Positions 60,903 through 64,000 of a stretch of 64,000 nucleotides of DNA are shown here, piece by piece. The DNA is from VXNF01 sp965116465 (GTDB taxonomy: Bacteria; Actinomycetota; Acidimicrobiia; Acidimicrobiales; CATQHL01): the NCBI GenBank assembly GCA_965116465.1, contig OZ220687.1, forward strand, positions 992,001 through 1,056,000. The letters run 5' to 3'. The notes under the pieces are model-generated. The model saw nothing but the letters and a program-made list of their open reading frames with translations. It had not been told where the DNA came from and searched no databases. Position 1 is the stretch's first letter. Each line of letters starts with the position of its first letter. Position numbers and translations under genes: made by a program.

Positions 60903-60981
60903 AGCCGGTCCTCCACTCGAGCGTCGCAAGGAGAACATAGCCGCCGGCGGCCACAGCACCGCTCGCGCCGTGGCGGCTCTC

Positions 60982-61545
60982 TCAGGCCTTGACGACGATC
61001 GTTCCGGCGAGTTTGTCGTGCCACCCCCGCCGCGCCACGTCCCGGGTGAGGGAGGAGAAGCAGAGGGCGGCGAGGAAGTACCCGGCGCCGGGGATCGCCA
61101 GCAGCACCCCTGGCAGGGCCCACCGGGCGAATGACCTGCCCAGGGTGGGCAGTTCACCGTTGTCGGCTCGCACCACCCTGATCCCCGTCGCCTTCTTGCC
61201 GATGGTCTGGCCGCGGACCGCGATGAACAGCGGGTCGTAGAGAAGGCTCGCCAGGACGATCAGCAGAGCAGCGAGGAACACACCCTCGACGAGCCCGATC
61301 CCGACACCGAACCCCTCGGCCACAAGCGCCACCAGGACCACGATCACCCCGCCGACGATGACCGCGACGAGGATCAACAAGTCGATGATCTTCGCACTCA
61401 GGCGGGCGGAGGGTTCGGCCAGTTCCAGCTGCTCGCCGGTGTCGAGCGTGACCCATCCCGGAGACGCTCCACGCCGACCGAATGCCCGCCGGGCGCCGGC
61501 CCAGGACCCATCGGGGCGAGGCGGGCGCTCGTCGCCGTAAGCCAT
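60982..61545 (-). CDS. RDD family membrane protein
   Basis: A 187-residue protein with an RDD domain: ELAEPSARLSAKIIDLLILV (R-D signature), a second helix in FLAALLIVLASLLYDPLFIA, then RGQTIGKKATGIRVVRADNG and a third hydrophobic segment. A terminal SSLTRDVARRGWHDKLAGTI matches the family. Function unknown; some RDD proteins affect ion transport. A TAGAGT hexamer at 61584-61589 may be its -10 box. Confidence 0.88.
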   Translation of the reverse strand: MAYGDERPPRPDGSWAGARRAFGRRGASPGWVTLDTGEQLELAEPSARLSAKIIDLLILVAVIVGGVIVVLVALVAEGFGVGIGLVEGVFLAALLIVLASLLYDPLFIAVRGQTIGKKATGIRVVRADNGELPTLGRSFARWALPGVLLAIPGAGYFLAALCFSSLTRDVARRGWHDKLAGTIVVKA

Positions 61546-61715
61546 CTGTCTCGTGCCTCCACACCGGATACCGGCAGCAGCCGACTCTAGCTGGGCCGTC
61601 CGCCGGATCCGAAAGAGCGGCGCAACCCCGAGAGCCTCGCTGTGCGCTCGGTGGCCTGAGCGGTTATACATCGTCGTCAGCGACCAGGGACCCCAGCCGC
61701 CGGGGAGGAACGCAG

Positions 61716-62459
61716 ATGAGTGACACAGCCGCACACGCCGACAGGGCCGGCATCGACCACTACTGCTGGCCTCAACTCGACATCGAGAGGCGCGCCGCCG
61801 ACGCCCGACCCACGCTGCACTACCGCGACACCCAGATGGAGATCCACAGGGTCGTCGTGGGCCCCTTCGACAACAACGTCTTCATCGTGCGCTGCCGCGC
61901 CAGCGGTGACGCGGTGCTGATCGACGCCGCCAACGAGCACGAGTTGCTACTGGACCTGTGCGGGCAACTGGGCGTGCGGACCGTGCTGGAGACCCATGGA
62001 CACCACGACCACATCGGGGCCGTGCCGCAGGTCCGCGACGCGGGCTACGACGTGCTCGTCACCGCCGGCGACGCCCACATGCTGCCCGCCTACGACCAGA
62101 TCCTGGACGGCGACTCGGCGGTGGAGGTGGGACGGCTGCGCCTGCTCACGACCATCACGCCGGGGCACACCGCCGGGTCGATCTGCTTCAAGGTGGACGG
62201 CTCGCCTGTGCTGTTCAGCGGCGACACCCTCTTCCCGGGCGGCCCCGGCCTCACCCGCGACGGCTTCGAGTTCCGCGAGGGCAAGCCGCCCCCCGCCGAG
62301 TTCCCCTGCGGCGACTTCGCCACCATCATCCAGTCGATCGACGAGCTGATCTTCTCCCGCCACGCCCCCGAGGTGATCGTCATGCCCGGCCACGGCGACG
62401 ACACCACCATCGGCAACGAGAGCCCCCACCTGCAGGAGTGGATCGACCGCGGCTGGTAA
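61716..62459 (+). CDS. Metallo-beta-lactamase fold hydrolase (glyoxalase II-like)
   Basis: A 247-residue MBL-fold hydrolase. Zinc motif THGHHDHIGAVP (HxHxDH), the second-site His in ITPGHTAGSICFKVDG, Asp in LFSGDTLFPGGPGL, and the last His in VIVMPGHGDDTTIGNE. Upstream FDNNVFIVRCRASGDAVLID is typical of glyoxalase II-like thioester hydrolases. GGGAGG precedes the ATG, and a TATACA at 61665-61670 is a likely -10 box. The frame continues upstream across the RDD gene but that part is spurious. Confidence 0.9.
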   Translation: MSDTAAHADRAGIDHYCWPQLDIERRAADARPTLHYRDTQMEIHRVVVGPFDNNVFIVRCRASGDAVLIDAANEHELLLDLCGQLGVRTVLETHGHHDHIGAVPQVRDAGYDVLVTAGDAHMLPAYDQILDGDSAVEVGRLRLLTTITPGHTAGSICFKVDGSPVLFSGDTLFPGGPGLTRDGFEFREGKPPPAEFPCGDFATIIQSIDELIFSRHAPEVIVMPGHGDDTTIGNESPHLQEWIDRGW

Positions 62460-62481
62460 GCCTGAATTGCGCCGGGACGGC

Positions 62482-62991
62482 TCAAGCCTCGGCGGTCAGC
62501 AGCCTCCCGCCGCTGCGGCGCAGTTCCAATTCGGCGTTGATCCGGGCCACGACGTCGGCCTCCGGGCAGACCGGTTGGTCGCCGTAGTGCTCGGCGAACC
62601 ACCGCTGGACATCATTGCTTCGCCAGAGCCGGTAGCGACTGCGGGGGTCCGTCGCCGGAGGAGGGAATCCGCCGGGGCCACGCTTACCGGCAATCAGTAG
62701 CCGGACACTCTCCCGCGTCCGGCCGGTCCGGGAGGCGATATCGGAGATCGACAGGAGATCGGCACCGGCGATCCGGACGACCGTCACTCCGGGAAGGCTC
62801 TCGAGCGCGGCGACGGCGGAGCGGACCGCCTCCCCGGCAGTCGGGGCCTCACGGTCGAAGTCCACGAACTGCACCCCATTGGAGCACCCCACGAGGGCAT
62901 CGTCACATCCCGCCTCGAACACCGCGTCGAACATCTCGTCGGACTGAAGATCGGCACCCTCAACGATGAGCACGAATCGGTAGGTCCTCAT
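62482..62991 (-). CDS. Helix-turn-helix domain protein
   Basis: A 169-residue protein. The first 75 residues form a small alpha/beta domain (YRFVLIVEGADLQSDEMFDA, CDDALVGCSNGVQFVDFDRE). It is followed by a helix-turn-helix (LLSISDIASRTGRTRESVRL, about 80-100) with the wing-like GKRGPGGFPPP and YRLWRSNDVQRWFAEHYGD, as in excisionase-like/MerR-type HTH_17 domains. Likely DNA-binding, perhaps an antitoxin or small regulator; no partner toxin is visible next to it. Confidence 0.65.
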   Translation of the reverse strand: MRTYRFVLIVEGADLQSDEMFDAVFEAGCDDALVGCSNGVQFVDFDREAPTAGEAVRSAVAALESLPGVTVVRIAGADLLSISDIASRTGRTRESVRLLIAGKRGPGGFPPPATDPRSRYRLWRSNDVQRWFAEHYGDQPVCPEADVVARINAELELRRSGGRLLTAEA

Positions 62992-63087
62992 CTCTCTCCT
63001 CTATGGCTGACTGTGCGGGCAGCGAACGAGCGCACGCCTAATAGGCCCGTGCGTCGGCGTGCCACGCGATTCTGCCAGATGCACAGA

Positions 63088-63477
63088 TCAGATGGCCTCG
63101 AATGCACCGCGTCGGATCGCGAAGTCGAACTCGATGAGGTAGTCCATCCCGACGAGCAGATCAGTGCCTCTGAGCGCATGGCTCGCCACGCTGGCGCAGA
63201 TTGTGCGCGGTGGCAGTGGGGGGACCTGTAGTTGGAATTCGATCAGGCCGCCGACTTCAATGGTCTTGCCGTCGACCCCGACAATCGGTGGACTGGCGTC
63301 GTGTAAGACGGCATTCAGCGCAGCAACGACGCTCGGCGAAACGAGGGTGACCTGGCCACCCGTGTCGATGATCGCTCTGAGTTCTGCCGAGTGGAATGTG
63401 CCCGCGAGCGAAACCGTCGCCGTCGTGGTTGGCCGGTTCTCGGGCGGAGGGGCGCTCGCGGAGTCGCCCCTACTCAC
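63088..63477 (-). CDS. Retropepsin-like aspartic protease
   Basis: A 129-residue single-domain clan AA aspartic protease. The catalytic signature is LRAIIDTGGQVTLVSPSVVA (DTG), with a central VGVDGKTIEVGG flap-like hairpin and the late hydrophobic DLLVGMDYLIEFDF (ILG-type motif before the helix). Active enzymes are homodimers. Its start overlaps the end of the DUF5678-like gene by eight bases, so the two form one unit. Confidence 0.75.
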   Translation of the reverse strand: MSRGDSASAPPPENRPTTTATVSLAGTFHSAELRAIIDTGGQVTLVSPSVVAALNAVLHDASPPIVGVDGKTIEVGGLIEFQLQVPPLPPRTICASVASHALRGTDLLVGMDYLIEFDFAIRRGAFEAI

Positions 63478-63748
63478 CGCTGCCGGCAGGGATCAGCGCG
63501 TCCGACCGGACGTACCCTGATTGGAGTGCGGGGTGGCCGATGGGGTGGATCGAGAAGCCGCCAGGCGGGTACCGTCGAAGGCCAACCTCCTTGGCGCGAG
63601 CACGCTCGTCGAACACGTCGATTAGTTCTCCGTCGCTCATGAGTGCGTAGCCCCCGCGATGTTCGGGCAGCAGATCGGCTTCGAGGTTCGCCAGAAATAC
63701 GGCCTGATTCTCAGTGACCTGCCCGAATATCGCACGATGCTCCGGCAT
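63470..63748 (-). CDS. DUF5678-like small protein
   Basis: A 92-residue soluble protein resembling DUF5678: NQAVFLANLEADLLPEHRGG, YALMSDGELIDVFDERARAK, EVGLRRYPPGGFSIHPIGHP. Small proteins of this kind commonly sit directly before single-domain aspartic proteases; their role is unknown. The ATG at 63748 has GGAGG four bases upstream and is preferred to 63790. A TATAGT (63836-63841, minus strand) may be the promoter. Confidence 0.65.
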   Translation of the reverse strand: MPEHRAIFGQVTENQAVFLANLEADLLPEHRGGYALMSDGELIDVFDERARAKEVGLRRYPPGGFSIHPIGHPALQSGYVRSDALIPAGSGE

Positions 63749-64000
63749 CGGTCCTCCTTCTCCCTTGGCCGCCGGCCCCGCGAATGCCATCGAACGGCAC
63801 TGAAACTCCTGGTCACGGGGTAGACGGGCTACTCGACTATACAGCGGGGTGGCCCATCAACCGGGCATCCTGCCGAGGGCCCGCCGTCGAGACCGGCCGG
63901 AGGAGGGCCTGCTCCGGGCGGGCGTGCGGACTGCCTCCTGCCCGGGCCGGGGCTCGATACCGGTCGGATTCCGGCCTGCTCCGGAATGACGGGGAGGGGG

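Noticed and set aside
63791..64000. Gene at the right edge
   Set aside because: No frame with coding character or a ribosome site in the last 210 bases; only a possible minus-strand -10 box.

Overview
The window reads as chromosomal DNA of a high-GC actinobacterium, probably a deep-branching lineage such as Acidimicrobiia (inference). Supporting signs are a mycothiol S-conjugate amidase, homodimeric AceE, a DUF222-HNH nuclease, very high GC with strong GC3 bias, and several genes whose start codon lies only 6-8 bases after a TAnnnT -10 box (leaderless transcription). No rRNA, tRNA or CRISPR array was recognised.

Layout: 0-4.2 kb holds scattered metabolic genes (YdjC-like deacetylase, HpcH/HpaI aldolase, metal-binding secreted protein, thiolase). 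4.2-11.2 kb is branched-chain amino-acid synthesis (ilvD, then ilvB-ilvN-ilvC behind a leader peptide and attenuator-like hairpin) plus a periplasmic-binding lipoprotein. At 11.28 kb a SelW-like gene carries an in-frame TGA in a CxxU motif, followed by a well-placed SECIS-like hairpin. This makes it a likely selenoprotein that ordinary gene calling truncates.

11.6-27.6 kb is the most interesting region: two divergent operons around a bacterial microcompartment (BMC). The rightward operon encodes a pentameric (BMC-P), a hexameric (BMC-H) and a tandem (BMC-T) shell protein, a CoA-acylating aldehyde dehydrogenase, an EutJ-like ATPase, a malate/lactate dehydrogenase with an extra BMC-type N-terminal segment, and a zinc alcohol dehydrogenase. 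No known signature enzyme (diol or glycerol dehydratase, ethanolamine lyase, glycyl-radical enzyme, aldolase) and no phosphotransacylase is present. The leftward operon encodes a DUF7064/7065-like protein, a HAD phosphatase with a Cys-rich tail ending in an encapsulation-peptide-like helix, a free-standing phosphohistidine swivel domain, an unrecognised 474-residue protein, a winged-helix protein, a pyruvate phosphate dikinase homologue with a degenerate PEP/pyruvate domain, and a GAF-PucR regulator. Together they suggest a metabolosome whose substrate is activated by an unusual dikinase system.

27.6-34.1 kb is an operon of a Gld-type ABC exporter with DUF4340, PpiC-like and YtkA/FixH-like envelope proteins. 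34.2-39.3 kb is a complete liv-type ABC importer with a 17-bp hairpin after the binding-protein gene. 39.5-46.7 kb holds SCP2, mca, an MgtE-type transporter with a PhoU/TrkA-C partner, a PEBP protein, a 2-hydroxyacid dehydrogenase and an acyl-CoA ligase. 46.7-51 kb is an accessory patch (secreted repeat protein, IS1380 remnant, CRP-type palindrome, HNH nuclease, direct repeats). 51-64 kb holds rnhA, aceE, an MFS exporter, a HhH-GPD protein, an alpha/beta-hydrolase lacking its serine, an aminotransferase, an acyl-CoA dehydrogenase, an MBL hydrolase and a retropepsin-like gene pair.
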